Both the position numbers and the translations under genes were made by a program. From contig NC_133773.1 in NCBI RefSeq assembly GCF_003597395.2, forward strand, positions 63,322,928 to 63,386,927: DNA of 64,000 nt. Direction: 5' to 3'. This document shows positions 47,387 to 57,655 of the stretch, piece after piece. The notes under the pieces were generated by a model. That model saw only the letters and a list, made by a program, of their open reading frames with translations. It was not told where the DNA came from and did no database searches. Position 1 is the stretch's first letter, and each line of letters opens with the position of its first letter. The DNA comes from Chelonoidis abingdonii. Taxonomy: Eukaryota; Chordata; Testudines; Testudinidae.

Positions 47387-49679
47387 TTTAAAAAACAAAA
47401 ATTTGCTTGATTAAGGTGTGCACAAGCCAGACTGTAATCAATCAATCTCTACTACTGTACAGATCACTAAAAAAGAAGGGACCCAATCCTGAAAACACTT
47501 ATTAAAGCAAGTAGTGCTTACTCATGTGTATAGTTTCATGAGACTACTTGCATAATGAACAGCTGTAGTCTGGGCCCCTGAGCTCACCTGGTGGTGACAC
47601 TGTGGGGAAAATGTTGTATAGACCACTTCTTCCTGTATTTCTTTTCAGTCTCTGTCTCACATTGTTAAAGTAGCTGCACTTGAGTGGGAGTGGAACATGC
47701 TTAGTACTGCACAGGAGGCATTCAGAACCAGACAGGATAAGAACGTCTATGAGGGCGCCCAGAAAAAACGTGTTTCTAAGGTTGAGAATGAAGATATGGG
47801 CAACAGCTTTGCTTAATAAGATAAGAACCCACCTACCCTTTCACCGATCATTCACATCTTCTTTTAAACACACTAATAAAGGTTTATAGTCCAGTGAAGG
47901 AACTCATCCTCCTTTGCTTCCTCTAACTTCCATCCCAGGAAAGGAGACTTTACAACATGGCCATTGTCCACTTGATACTCCAATAGATTCTCCCCACCTG
48001 GTGGAATGGCAGCTTTGCAGTCTCTGCTTATTCTTCCCAACCCAGGCCCAGGCCCAGGCTCAGACTCAAGATTAGGGTAGGTGCTCCATGAATATTTAGG
48101 GAATGTGGGCCCGACACCCTCTTACTTCCCTGTGCTGCCATGTAGGAAGGAATCATAATCTGCCCCAGAAATTAGTAATGCTAATATTTAGATTTTTTTC
48201 ATGCAAAAATATGTATTTCCTCAAGGCAATCACATTCCTCTGCTGGACCATGGCTCTACAGCAGGTGTTCTTCTCTGTGCTTCTAAAGAGATTGCACATA
48301 AGAAAAATAGAAGTAATTATGATTCCTTTCGTGTCTGAATTGGGATTTCCAGCTGTGAAGAACTAATGCAGAATATGTATCTGCCAACAGCACCAGCCAT
48401 GGATGTGTCAGCATCCAAGGATTCATTTAAACTTTAGCAGATGGATTCTGTATTAGTATATTATATTACATCTTACTCATAATGAAGTTGGTTTAAAAGG
48501 AACACACTCATGACAACTAATAAAATATATCTATTGAACTTATTCAGCCAGCTCTGTTTAATTTTCATTAACAGAAAATTCATTAAAATTTCTGAGTCAG
48601 GGAAGTTAGCTCTAGGACAAGAAATTTCAATATAGTAGATTCATGAAAAGCATATTCTTCCTATTAGAATACTATTACTCGGAACATGCATATTATAAAC
48701 CCATGATTTTTTTGCTGTTTTGTAAATTATAAAGAACTAGCAGTATCCATGTCAAGTACTAGAACTGTGGGTTATAATATTTGTCCCGATCCTGCTGAGG
48801 TGCTGAGCACCTTCAACTCACACTGGATCAAATCCTCACTCCTTACTCAGGTAAGCTCCAACTGTGTTCACCATCCAGAGTTTGTCTCTGTAGTAAATAA
48901 ATATCCCCCATACTATACAAAAATTGCTGCCTTTTTTCAATAAAATATATTAAAAGAATGTTAATGCTTGTTTTAGACATTACTTATGAGATGGAGCATG
49001 TGACTGGTTGGCAAAACTTCCAATAAGCTGGATGCCTGGAATACTCTAGTTGTACCAGGAGTACTATCTACTTGTGTGTTAGCCAGTTTGTCTCCTTAAA
49101 CACTCGCCCCACACTCCCATTAACCCTCCTAGTTTGAAATACTGTAGACTTCAGTAGCCCAATATTGAAAAAATGTAGCAGGTAGCTAATAGCTGAGATC
49201 TATGGGGTGAGTCTTGGCTCTCACTCTGGGCAATAGTTGTCTCCTGCTACTGCCAGCTTTCTAATTTTGAGTCTGTTCTTAGGTGTGAAAACAAGATATG
49301 GGGGTATTTATAAAAGTCTTCCATTTTAATTTCATTGCTCCACATTGTTTCAGAGAGTTGGAAGCAGAAATTGAAATTGACTCTTCTGCTGTGGCCAGTT
49401 CTGTTTCTCTGGGAATAGCCATAGTAAAGATGTTAAACTCTCTTACCTTTTAAGACTGAACTTTAATTTTGCTCCTCTGATCCAATTTCAGGAAGCTGGA
49501 TAGGTTGCTATTAGCAGCAGACTGCAAAGAGTGAAAGTGAGAACACAAACTTGTACATTTCAATTGTTATCTCACTTTAAGAGTGAAAGACAGGGTTTGT
49601 AAATTAATACCAACAGACAAGCTGCTTAGCTACCGAGGTGATAGGTTCCATATAAATATCATGAATTACACCGGATGAA

Positions 49680-49766
49680 GTCAATTAAATTAGATATGAT
49701 AGGATAAATTGGACAGGCTAGATTAGATAAAATAGGAGAGCAGATTAGATAGTATGAGATTAAATA
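49680..49766. repeat. degenerate AGATTAGAT-like simple repeat
   Basis: Variants of (A)GATTAGATA/TTAGATA recur about six times, next to the MITE at 49787. Confidence 0.7.
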
Positions 49767-49786
49767 GGAATGATGACTGTGTCAAA

Positions 49787-50042
49787 GGCCTTGTCTACAC
49801 TACGGGGAAGATCTAAGTTATGCAACTTCAGCTACGTGAATAACGTACTTGAAGTTGACGTACTTAGATCTGCGCACTGCGGGATCCACACTACGCTATG
49901 TCGACTCCCCTTGTGCTTCTTGTTCAGGTGGAAACAGGAGTCAACAGGAGAGCAATCTGTGGTCGATATAGCAGGTCTCTAAATTGACTGCTGATGCATC
50001 TATCGCAGCGCATCAATCCCTCAGCAAGTGTAGACAAGTCGT
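49787..50042. mobile_element. MITE with GTCTACACTA-type termini
   Basis: The left end GGCCTTGTCTACACTACGG and the right end AGTGTAGACAAGTCGTTAG are inverted with mismatches. The left arm contains a further inverted pair, GATCTAAGT..CAACTTCA and TGAAGTTGACGTACTTAGATC (49808-49871). CpG sites are more frequent than in the flanks. Confidence 0.78.
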
Positions 50043-51345
50043 TAGAAACACTAGGTGAAATTTTGAGGGCTTACAACAGTTTCCAAAGAAAATTCTCATG
50101 CTGTATATTAATAGCAACATAGATTTCATTTATTTTATGCCACATGCTTTATAAATTTTCATATAATTGCTTCTCTTCTGAAATGTAGCAACAGAGGGGG
50201 AACAGGGGAAACTTTTTCTTACTAAAAGTGTCACAGGATCTCTAACGTGCATACACACAGCTGAGGCTTTCCCTAAAAGACCCTATGCACATTAATCTGT
50301 GTGCAATTCTATTTATCACTTGTCTGACTCTCCTGGAAGGATCCTACTGTATAATTCTAGGGAGCCTAGGTTACTGTCATCCTAAATCTTATGCTGCCAT
50401 GCTATCCTGCTATCTCCTCTGGTGATTTAAAACATAGTTTTCAGTGTATGCCAAGAATAAGCAAGATTTCTTTAACATAATTTTACACTTAATGATGGTC
50501 ATTCTTTCTTTTAACTTAATTTATGGATTCCCAAACGCTAGATAGTAGTGTCCGTTCAGAGCAATCCAGAACATCAGTCTGGAATCTCTTTTAGAGGACA
50601 CATTAGCTCTTAGTGATGTCAGGGGAGGTTTAATCACGTTAGTATATGTTTGTTAAAAAGCTAACTTAAGCGTCTGTGGAGCTGTCTAATGTTGGTTCTA
50701 AGGGCAACAGTTATGAGACGGAGCTTAAAGAAGAGAAGTTTCTGTGGGACAGGAACAGCTCCTGTATTGCTGTAATGACAAAGGGGCTGTAAAGCTGGTT
50801 GAGTAGCTGAAGATTTACTCTGCATGCAGGAAACTCTGGCTAGGGTAGAGCCAGCTATGTGCCAGCCATTTATCTCCCTAATCAGGCATAGGGGTTGTGT
50901 GGAGGAGGCTTGTTTGGGGCAAGATGGTGAGGTCAGAGCACCACTGTGATCTCCAAATCCCCAGCTGGCATGATATCTCCATGGGTGCCTGATAGCTCCA
51001 GAAGTCATAGAAGGAAAATTTCACACAGATCTCCAAAGCATAATACCTCAGTCGCTTGTGTCCTAGCTTGCAACAGCCTGCTGAAATTCTTCCTGGGGAG
51101 GAGAGGGAAGAGAGGGAGAAAAGGAGAATAGAAGTATACATTAATTTTTAAGAAAGTGTCAGTAAGTTCAGGTGCTGTTCAGTAGTGCAGATAAAGACAC
51201 TTTTCTTGTGTCTTCTACTCTTTTAAAATAACAATACATCAATTAATATTATGGGTCTGATTCATGTCCTGTAAGTTATCTTTGTGCCATTTCCCTCATG
51301 CAAAGCTGTTTGAGCATAGCAGTTTAGTCTTGTGGAAGATTCTCT

Positions 51346-51417
51346 GGGTGAAATCCTGACTCCGTTGAAATCAAAGGCAAAACTCATCGTGACTTCAATG
51401 GGGCTAGGATTTCACCC
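51346..51417. repeat. 72-bp palindromic repeat
   Basis: The outer 28 bases on each side (from GGGTGAAATCCTG and to TAGGATTTCACCC) are inverted copies with five differences, all transitions. The arms include the GACTTCAATGGG motif also met at 22520-22571. Probably an old short element of foldback type. Confidence 0.75.
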
Positions 51418-53190
51418 TGTGTACACAGAGCTGCTGTGCCAATAAAGGATTTCCCCCTGGCAGAGTGGGGTGGATGGGGGAGTGTGGTCCCCGTGCAAGC
51501 AAACCTGGGTGCTGGTACTGCCTTTGGGGGCTGTTTGGCAGCCAGTGTTTGAAGTAGCCCTGAAGCTGCTCTAATCTCTGCTATGGACTGGACTAGCATA
51601 AAACCAGCTCGTTGATTGAGCTACCAACAGTTTCTATGTTCCCAAGCCCCAACTTGGCTAGGGGTCCATGTGCACAGTTAAGATCCTGCCTTTATCCCTC
51701 CACCTCCCCCACACATATCCTTACGTGCTAGGATCATCATTTAGGTAAAGTTTGCTTTTTCACTGGTTAGGGTGCGGCTGGAAGGTGAGAAGCCCATGCA
51801 GCTCCTTCTCCTCCCATCAGGTTCATTGACTTTTTTTTAAAGCTCTGACTCTTCCCCTCATGGAGTCTAGACTGTTGTATGCTCACATGTGCGCTTGCTT
51901 TTACAGAGTCATCAGCATGCTGCTCACTGCTTCCCCTAGTTACAATCTTCCTGTCAGAACCAGGACAGTGTATTCTGTGGTGCTGTATGCACTTCATAAT
52001 AGGAGCCTCATTCTGCAGTCATTTCCATTTCATAGAGTTCAGAGGCCTGTGTATAATCAACCACAATCGTCTGGCACACAACTGAGAGATCTATCCAAGG
52101 CATAAAAACTCCAGGCATGGCAGAATGACATTCACACTGATCAAGAGGCAACATTCAAGGTGAGGAGAAAACAAGAACACGACTTAACACCCACACAGAA
52201 AGAGAAGTTATAAACCTGAGAGTGTTGCTCATATAATCGCCTAATAGCATATGCACCACTAGTAACACAGTTCAGCAAAGGAAAATAAAAATCAGTTTGT
52301 CTTACTTGCTCAGCATTTGAACTTCTTTGGACAAGAAACCTCTAAAATATGCCCCATGTCCTTGTTACTTGTGTTTAGTCATGCCACATTTATCAGTCTG
52401 TTAAACTGCACCCTGTGGAGCCAGAACCTCATTTGGTATATATCAGCATAGCTCTATTGACTTCAGTGAAGATGCATTGATTTACACCAGCTGAGAATCC
52501 AGCCCTGTATCCTCAGACCACTGCACAGTGGTGAACTATAATTTCTTCCTTATTGTATACACTTGATGAATTACTGTAGATAGCTACAACCAAGGAGTGA
52601 TTTACTTAATTTCTGTGTCCAGAAAACAGAGCTAAAATGTTTTGTGCTATACCATGTGAGCTGCCTTCTGAACAGCTTCCTGGCTATGCAACTACATGTC
52701 CTGCTTCCTTCTCCTACTCCATTGCTGGAAATACTTGGGCATCAACAATTAAGGCCATAGATACTGATGTTAAAAACAGTAACTTTCTGGCATCTCTGCT
52801 CTACAAATAATCATATTGCCAATGACGACAGCCAGCAAGAAAGGAAATAGTCAGAAAAATTCATAATCTCAGAGACTCGGCTCATAATGTGAGCATATTG
52901 GAGAGAGTGTGGGGGGAACTGGATGAAACAGCTGGTATATTTAGACTACATATTTTACTGAGGCAGGCAGTAAATTAAGAAAAATAAAATTGGTGACAGA
53001 GGCAAAATGTTTATTAATAATGAGATTACAGTTATTGCAGAGTCTAGAATATTTTTCTACTTACATTCATAATTATAGATAACCCAAGTTAGTCAACTAG
53101 AGCAACAACCATGAAGAGTTAGAAACAAAACTTCAAATTTCAACGTTAAGATTTTGCACAATCTGTTTATTTAAAAGAATATGTGTCCAT
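51418..53190. other. no recognised gene
   Basis: The short open frames at 51384-51599 and 51767-52105 overlap on both strands and show no domain. No element ends or long repeats are visible. Confidence 0.5.
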
Positions 53191-53369
53191 TGCTTGATTT
53201 TTAATAATACAGATTAATGTGGGTTTTACTATAGTACCTAGGATCCCTAGCTGTGGACCAGAACTCCAGGAAGACAATGAGATAGTTCTGAGGTTGTTTA
53301 CTGGGAGTTCCTCCCCAGCATAAGGGACAGCATGGGAGACAGCACAAAGGCTCTTGTTTAAAAATGTGG

Positions 53370-53660
53370 GGATCAGGGGCAGGATATGACATCTTGTGAG
53401 TGAGAGATGATAGGTTGTGAAGGGCCTTGAAAGTGAAGAAAAGTAGCTTATGTTTAATGCAACAGAGAGTGGGGAGCCAGTGGAGTGATGTAAAGAGAAG
53501 GAGAATGTAGTCTAATGAAGGAGTAGGAAAATGATCTTTGCAGCACATTCTGAATGGATAGGAGGGCATTTGTAACAGCCAGAGAAAAGAATGTTGTAGT
53601 AATTGAGATGCAAGATGATGAGAGCCTGCACAAAGTTTTAGCTGTGTGAATTGATAGGAA
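53370..53660 (-). pseudogene. L2-like reverse transcriptase, C-terminal part
   Basis: In order on the minus strand: ALIILHLNYYNILFSG (the LDYCN block), then after frame changes SLHWLPTLCCIKHKLL and TFKALHNLSS. These blocks lie downstream of the catalytic boxes in L2/CR1-type RTs. The 169-codon frame starting at 53710 reads through this region only partly in the right frame; its first dozen codons belong to the inserted LTR, so it is not a gene as such. Confidence 0.75.
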
Positions 53661-53870
53661 TGGCTATATCTGTCAAGGTTTTTTCCCCCACTTTGAACTT
53701 TAGAGTACAAATGTGGGGACCTGCATGAACACTTCTAAGCTTAATTACTAGCTTAGATCTGGTAACACTTCCACCACCTAGAATTTCAGTGTCTGGGGCA
53801 CTCTCTATTCCCCCCAAACTCCCCCCTGCCAGGTTGCCTTGAGGGACTTCACCAATTCCCTGGTGAACAC

Positions 53871-53984
53871 AGATCCAAACCCCTTGGATCTTAAAACAAG
53901 GAGAATTTAACCATCCCCCCTCCTTTCCCCCACCAGTCCCTGGGGAGTCCAGATCCAAACCCCTTGGATCTTAAAACAAGGAGA
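53871..53984. repeat. direct repeat inside the Gypsy LTR
   Basis: A 34-bp sequence beginning AGATCCAAACCCCTTGG occurs at 53871-53904 and again at 53951-53984, 80 bp apart, with related sequence just before each copy. Confidence 0.95.
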
Positions 53985-54428
53985 AATCAATCAGGTTCTT
54001 AAAAAGAAAGCTTTTAATTTAAAGAAAGAAAGATAAAAATAATCTCTGTAAAATCAGGATGGAAAATACTTTACAGGGTAACCAGATTCCTATAGACCAG
54101 AGGACCCCTGCTAGCCTTAGGTTCAAAGTTACAGCAAACAGGGGTAAAAATCCTTCCAGCAAAAACACCATTTACAAGTTGAGAAAACAAACATAAGACT
54201 AACACACCTTGCCTCGCTACTACTTACAAGTTTGAAACATGAGAGACTGATTCAGAAAGATTTGGAGAGCCTGGATTGATGTCCCGTTCCTCTCAGTCCC
54301 GAGAGCGAACAACGAACAAAACAAAAAGCACAAAGACTTCTCTCCACCAAGATTTGAAAGTATCTTGTCCCCCTATTGGTCCTCTGGTCAAGTGTTAGCC
54401 AGGTTTACTGAGCTTCTTAACCCTTTAC

Positions 54429-54859
54429 NNNNNNNNNNNNNNNNNNNNNNNNNNNNNNNNNNNNNNNNNNNNNNNNNNNNNNNNNNNNNNNNNNNNNNNN
54501 NNNNNNNNNNNNNNNNNNNNNNNNNNNNNNNNNNNNNNNNNNNNNNNNNNNNNNNNNNNNNNNNNNNNNNNNNNNNNNNNNNNNNNNNNNNNNNNNNNNN
54601 NNNNNNNNNNNNNNNNNNNNNNNNNNNNNNNNNNNNNNNNNNNNNNNNNNNNNNNNNNNNNNNNNNNNNNNNNNNNNNNNNNNNNNNNNNNNNNNNNNNN
54701 NNNNNNNNNNNNNNNNNNNNNNNNNNNNNNNNNNNNNNNNNNNNNNNNNNNNNNNNNNNNNNNNNNNNNNNNNNNNNNNNNNNNNNNNNNNNNNNNNNNN
54801 NNNNNNNNNNNNNNNNNNNNNNNNNNNNNNNNNNNNNNNNNNNNNNNNNNNNNNNNNNN
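54429..54859. other. assembly gap (431 N)
   Basis: Unresolved bases lie between the LTR and the RNase H coding sequence of the Gypsy element. Translations that span it are artefacts. Confidence 1.
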
Positions 54860-55010
54860 TGTTGTTTCCCTTGGCAGTATGAAGCCACTTTAGCGCAGCA
54901 TGGTCGGTTTGTAGCTGGAAACGCCGTCCCCAAACGTATGGGCGTAGCTTTTCCAGAGCATACACAATGGCGTAGCATTCTTTTTCACTGATTGACCAGT
55001 GGCTTTTCCA
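54860..55010 (-). pseudogene. Ty3/Gypsy reverse transcriptase-RNase H junction
   Basis: The minus-strand frame from about 55003 reads HWSISEKECYAIVYALEK, then LRPYVWGRRFQLQTDHAALK and WLHTAKGNN up to the gap. The TDHxxLxWL motif and the preceding EKECxAIVxALEK block are diagnostic of Gypsy RNase H. The frame is intact for about 48 codons. It begins at the truncation point, so the RT itself is absent. The continuation lies in the N gap. Confidence 0.92.
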
Positions 55011-55060
55011 ATATCTTAGGGAGATTATGCAAAAAAGAATCAGCTAGATTTAGACATAGC

Positions 55061-55572
55061 TAAATATGTAGTTATGGTATATTGAAACGTATACTGAAAT
55101 TGTAAACTGTCAGTTTAAATGGTCAGGTTTTTTTCTCTGGTCCTGTTGGGGGGTCTGTAAGGAAGTGTGTGATCTGGGTTTACCAACAATAATTCAGCAG
55201 ATAACCTAGAGTAAGATGGGATAAATTTGTTTTAGGGAGCAATCTGCTTTGTGTGTCTCTTGTTTTGTGTTTTTGTGTGTGTTCTGCATTATAAGTACGC
55301 CTCTACCCTGATATAATGCTATCCTCGAGAGCCAAAAAGTCTTACTGCATTATAGGTGAAACCACGTTATATCAAACTTGCTTTGATCTGCCAGAGTGGG
55401 CAGCCCCCCGCCCCCAGAGCACTGCTTTACCACATTATATCCGAATTCGTGTTATATCAGGTCACATTATATCGGGGTAGAGGTGTATAATTCATTAGTG
55501 TTACTCTTACTGGAAGGTTACAATGTATCTTAGTTTTAAAAAAACCCATAACTTTGCTGCATGTATGCCATG
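55061..55572. mobile_element. unidentified insertion with 9-bp direct repeat
   Basis: AGACATAGC occurs at 55052-55060 and 55573-55581, and both flanks continue L2-like text. Without the nested MITE the insert is about 318 bp, T-rich, and shows no terminal inverted repeat, A-tail or coding region that I can recognise. Confidence 0.55.
55296..55487. mobile_element. 192-bp MITE with near-perfect inverted ends
   Basis: TACGCCTCTACCCTGATATAA at the left and TTATATCGGGGTAGAGGTGTA at the right are inverted over 21 bp with two mismatches. TA borders suit a TA-duplicating superfamily. ATATAA/TTATAT motifs recur inside. It lies within the unidentified insertion above. Confidence 0.85.
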
Positions 55573-56216
55573 AGACATAGCAAAGGTGAGGACCAAGAGA
55601 GAGGTCCAAGATGATGTCCAGGTTTCAGGGCTGAGTGACCAGCAGTATGGCAGTGTTGTCCACAGTGATCTAAAAGAGAGGAGGGAAAGTGGGGAAAGAT
55701 TAGGAGCTCAGTTTGTCATGTTGAGCTCAAGCTAGCGGCAAGGACACATCAGAGAGACAGGGTGGGATTCTAGTTAAGATGGAAGGAGACAGGCCCAGAG
55801 TAGTGGTAGATGTGTGTCACCATCATAGAGATGGTGATTGAATTTGTGGATGAGATTATTCAGAGATCAGGTATAGAATGAGAAGAGAAGGGGACCAATA
55901 AAACAGCGCTGTGGTACCCCCACAGAAAGATGTGGGGGAGAGGATGAAGAGGGTCCTTAAGAGTGTTGTTGGGAGGAGTAATTAGAGAGTAGGAGGAGAA
56001 TCAGGAGATGATCACAAAATCTGGTCTTCACTGACCATGCTCCTCTTAGAAGCTAAGGGGTGATAAGGCTGCTGACAGGTCAAGGAGGATGAGGATACAG
56101 TACTGTTTCTGAGACTTTGATGAGAGAAGATACAATGGCGTGCAAGGAGCAGGAGCTGGATTGGGGATGATCTAGGATGGAATTGAAAGATTGGAACTCC
56201 CAAGATAGTAAATCAT

Positions 56217-56976
56217 TGTGACGGACTCAGGCCAGAGGGATATAAGAGAGTGGTGGATGGCAGATATACAGCCTCAGAATGAGCGGAGAACTGTTTCCTG
56301 GATAGCCAAACAAGGGCTACTTCAGGCCAGTCAAGACAGCTGAGGCCAATTTAACCAGCTAAGGTCATTAGGCTAATGCTGGCACCTGACCTCAATTAAC
56401 TGAGAAAGGGTCAGTTTAGGCTGATAGGCTAACGGAGACAGCTGGAACCAATTATATTGCTTTAAAAGCTCTCCTTGCCAGTTCTCTTGAGAGGAGCCCA
56501 GGGGAAAGGAGCTGGAGGAGAGGAAGCACTGCTGAACCCTGAGGTAGGGGTGAAGCTTGGGAAAAGGGAAGCATGGCGAAGTGGCCCACGGAAGCAAAGC
56601 AGCATCAGTGGAGGAGGGAAGCCGCAAACAGCTGCTGCCATTAGGGTCCCTGGGCTGGAATCTCGGAGTAGAGGGTGGGCTTGGGTTCCTCCCTTTCTTC
56701 CTGTCCCCTCCGCATGATCTACAGAGATCCCTCTGAAAGAGGAAATAGACTTTGGTCCAGGGAGGAGACCAGGCGGTACCTAAGGAGCTCTAGGAGCAAC
56801 AAAGACAGTGGGTATTCCACCTTCCCACTTCCCATACTGGCCTGTGATGAAAATAGCTCAGTAAGTGGTAACCTCTGCCACCATACTGGGAAAGAGAGGT
56901 CATCCTAAGCTTCTGAGGCCATTGTATCTGCCAGGAAGCGCGGGACCCACAAATACAGGCTCAGAACTTTGTCACA
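56217..56976 (+). mobile_element. solo-LTR-like element (760 bp)
   Basis: It begins TGTGACGGACTCAGG and ends AACTTTGTCACA. The TG/CA ends and the TGTGAC/GTCACA pair fit an LTR. The flanking 4-mers TCAT and CCAT differ by one base, compatible with an aged 4-bp duplication. L2-like text resumes on the right. Open frames inside are not recognised. Confidence 0.6.
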
Positions 56977-57153
56977 CCATATATCCAATGAGCTTAGAGA
57001 TGGAAGGGAGAGGAGCAATAGTTGGAGAGGCAAGTGGGGTCAAATATGTCTCCGTGGTGCTTACAGCAGGTCATCCTGCTAGGCACCAAGAGTACATTAC
57101 TCTGCTCTACTAAATTCAATAAATAAATGTGGTTAGCTACCATAGATTTACTG

Positions 57154-57267
57154 TCTTTAAAATCAGCAAAGAATCCTGTGGCACCTTATAGACTAACAGA
57201 CGTTTTGGAGCATGAGCTTTTGTGGGTGAATACTCACGGCTACCCCTCTGATACTTGACTTTAAAAT
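57154..57267. mobile_element. rearranged Penelope-like element end, 9-bp TSD
   Basis: CTTTAAAAT is repeated at 57154-57162 and 57259-57267. Inside, 57166-57233 is the PLE terminal region in reverse (CAAAGAATCCTGTGGCACC ... GAGCATGAGCTTTTGTGGG), followed at once by the forward terminus CGGCTACCCCTCTGATACTT. It is thus a shortened form of the palindromic copies. Confidence 0.75.
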
Positions 57268-57655
57268 GTTTCCAGTAAATGCCCAACTGCAAACGTAAGT
57301 CTATTTTATAAAGGACACTTTTTTCCATCCTGCCATGAAGGAAAATTGGGAGGTGTTTTACTCCCTTCCACTTATCACCTATACTTTCTCTTAACTCTAG
57401 AAATGATATATTATGCAAACGGATTTAATAAGGTTTCAGAGTTTCATTTTTTAGAATGTTGAATAATCTCTTTTGTTTTTGCTCTGGCCACTTTATCTGT
57501 GCATTGAGCTCTGAACATATTTTGTAATTAATCCTGTTTTATCCATTTCATTGGGTTGCAATGACAATTGTGGTTTGGTAAATAAGACATTATTCATTAT
57601 ATTATATATTTAAAGTGGGGTTCGCAAATGAATCATGCAGTATTGCTACATTGTG

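Larger units (their letters stand above)
53671..55010 (-). mobile_element. truncated Ty3/Gypsy element with 5-bp TSD
   Basis: On the minus strand the piece runs from the end of pol (RNase H, 54860-55010) through the assembly gap to a 3' LTR that ends CCTTGACA at 53671. ATATC flanks it on both sides (53666-53670 and 55011-55015), and removal rejoins the LINE text (GGCTATATC-TTAGGGAGATT). There is no second LTR: the element stops within pol exactly at the duplication. The LTR contains an 80-bp step duplication. Confidence 0.85.
53200..57055 (-). mobile_element. L2-clade-like LINE, minus strand, broken by three insertions
   Basis: LINE text occurs at 53200-53670, 55011-55060, 55573-56216 and 56977-57055. 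Read on the minus strand it starts with ILILLDLSAA (RT box A, near 56070-56100), continues through NLDIILDLSLG (near 55590-55625) and ends with SLHWLPTLCCIKHKLL and TFKALHNLSS (near 53400-53475), the order expected of an L2-type reverse transcriptase. Frames are badly broken. The interruptions are the Gypsy piece, an unidentified insertion and an LTR. Each junction rejoins plausible LINE text. Confidence 0.75.

Noticed and set aside
53201..53710. A 169-codon minus-strand open frame as one gene
   Set aside because: Its first codons lie in the inserted Gypsy LTR and the rest crosses decayed L2-like RT text, partly in the wrong frame. It is a chance fusion.
54365..54991. Long open frames of 182-208 codons spanning 54365-54991 on both strands
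   Set aside because: They cross the 431-N gap, so most codons are unknown. Only the minus-strand Gypsy RNase H part (54860-55010) is real.
56373..57113. Open frames at 56373-57113 as genes
   Set aside because: They lie in the solo-LTR-like element and its L2-like flank and overlap each other on both strands.
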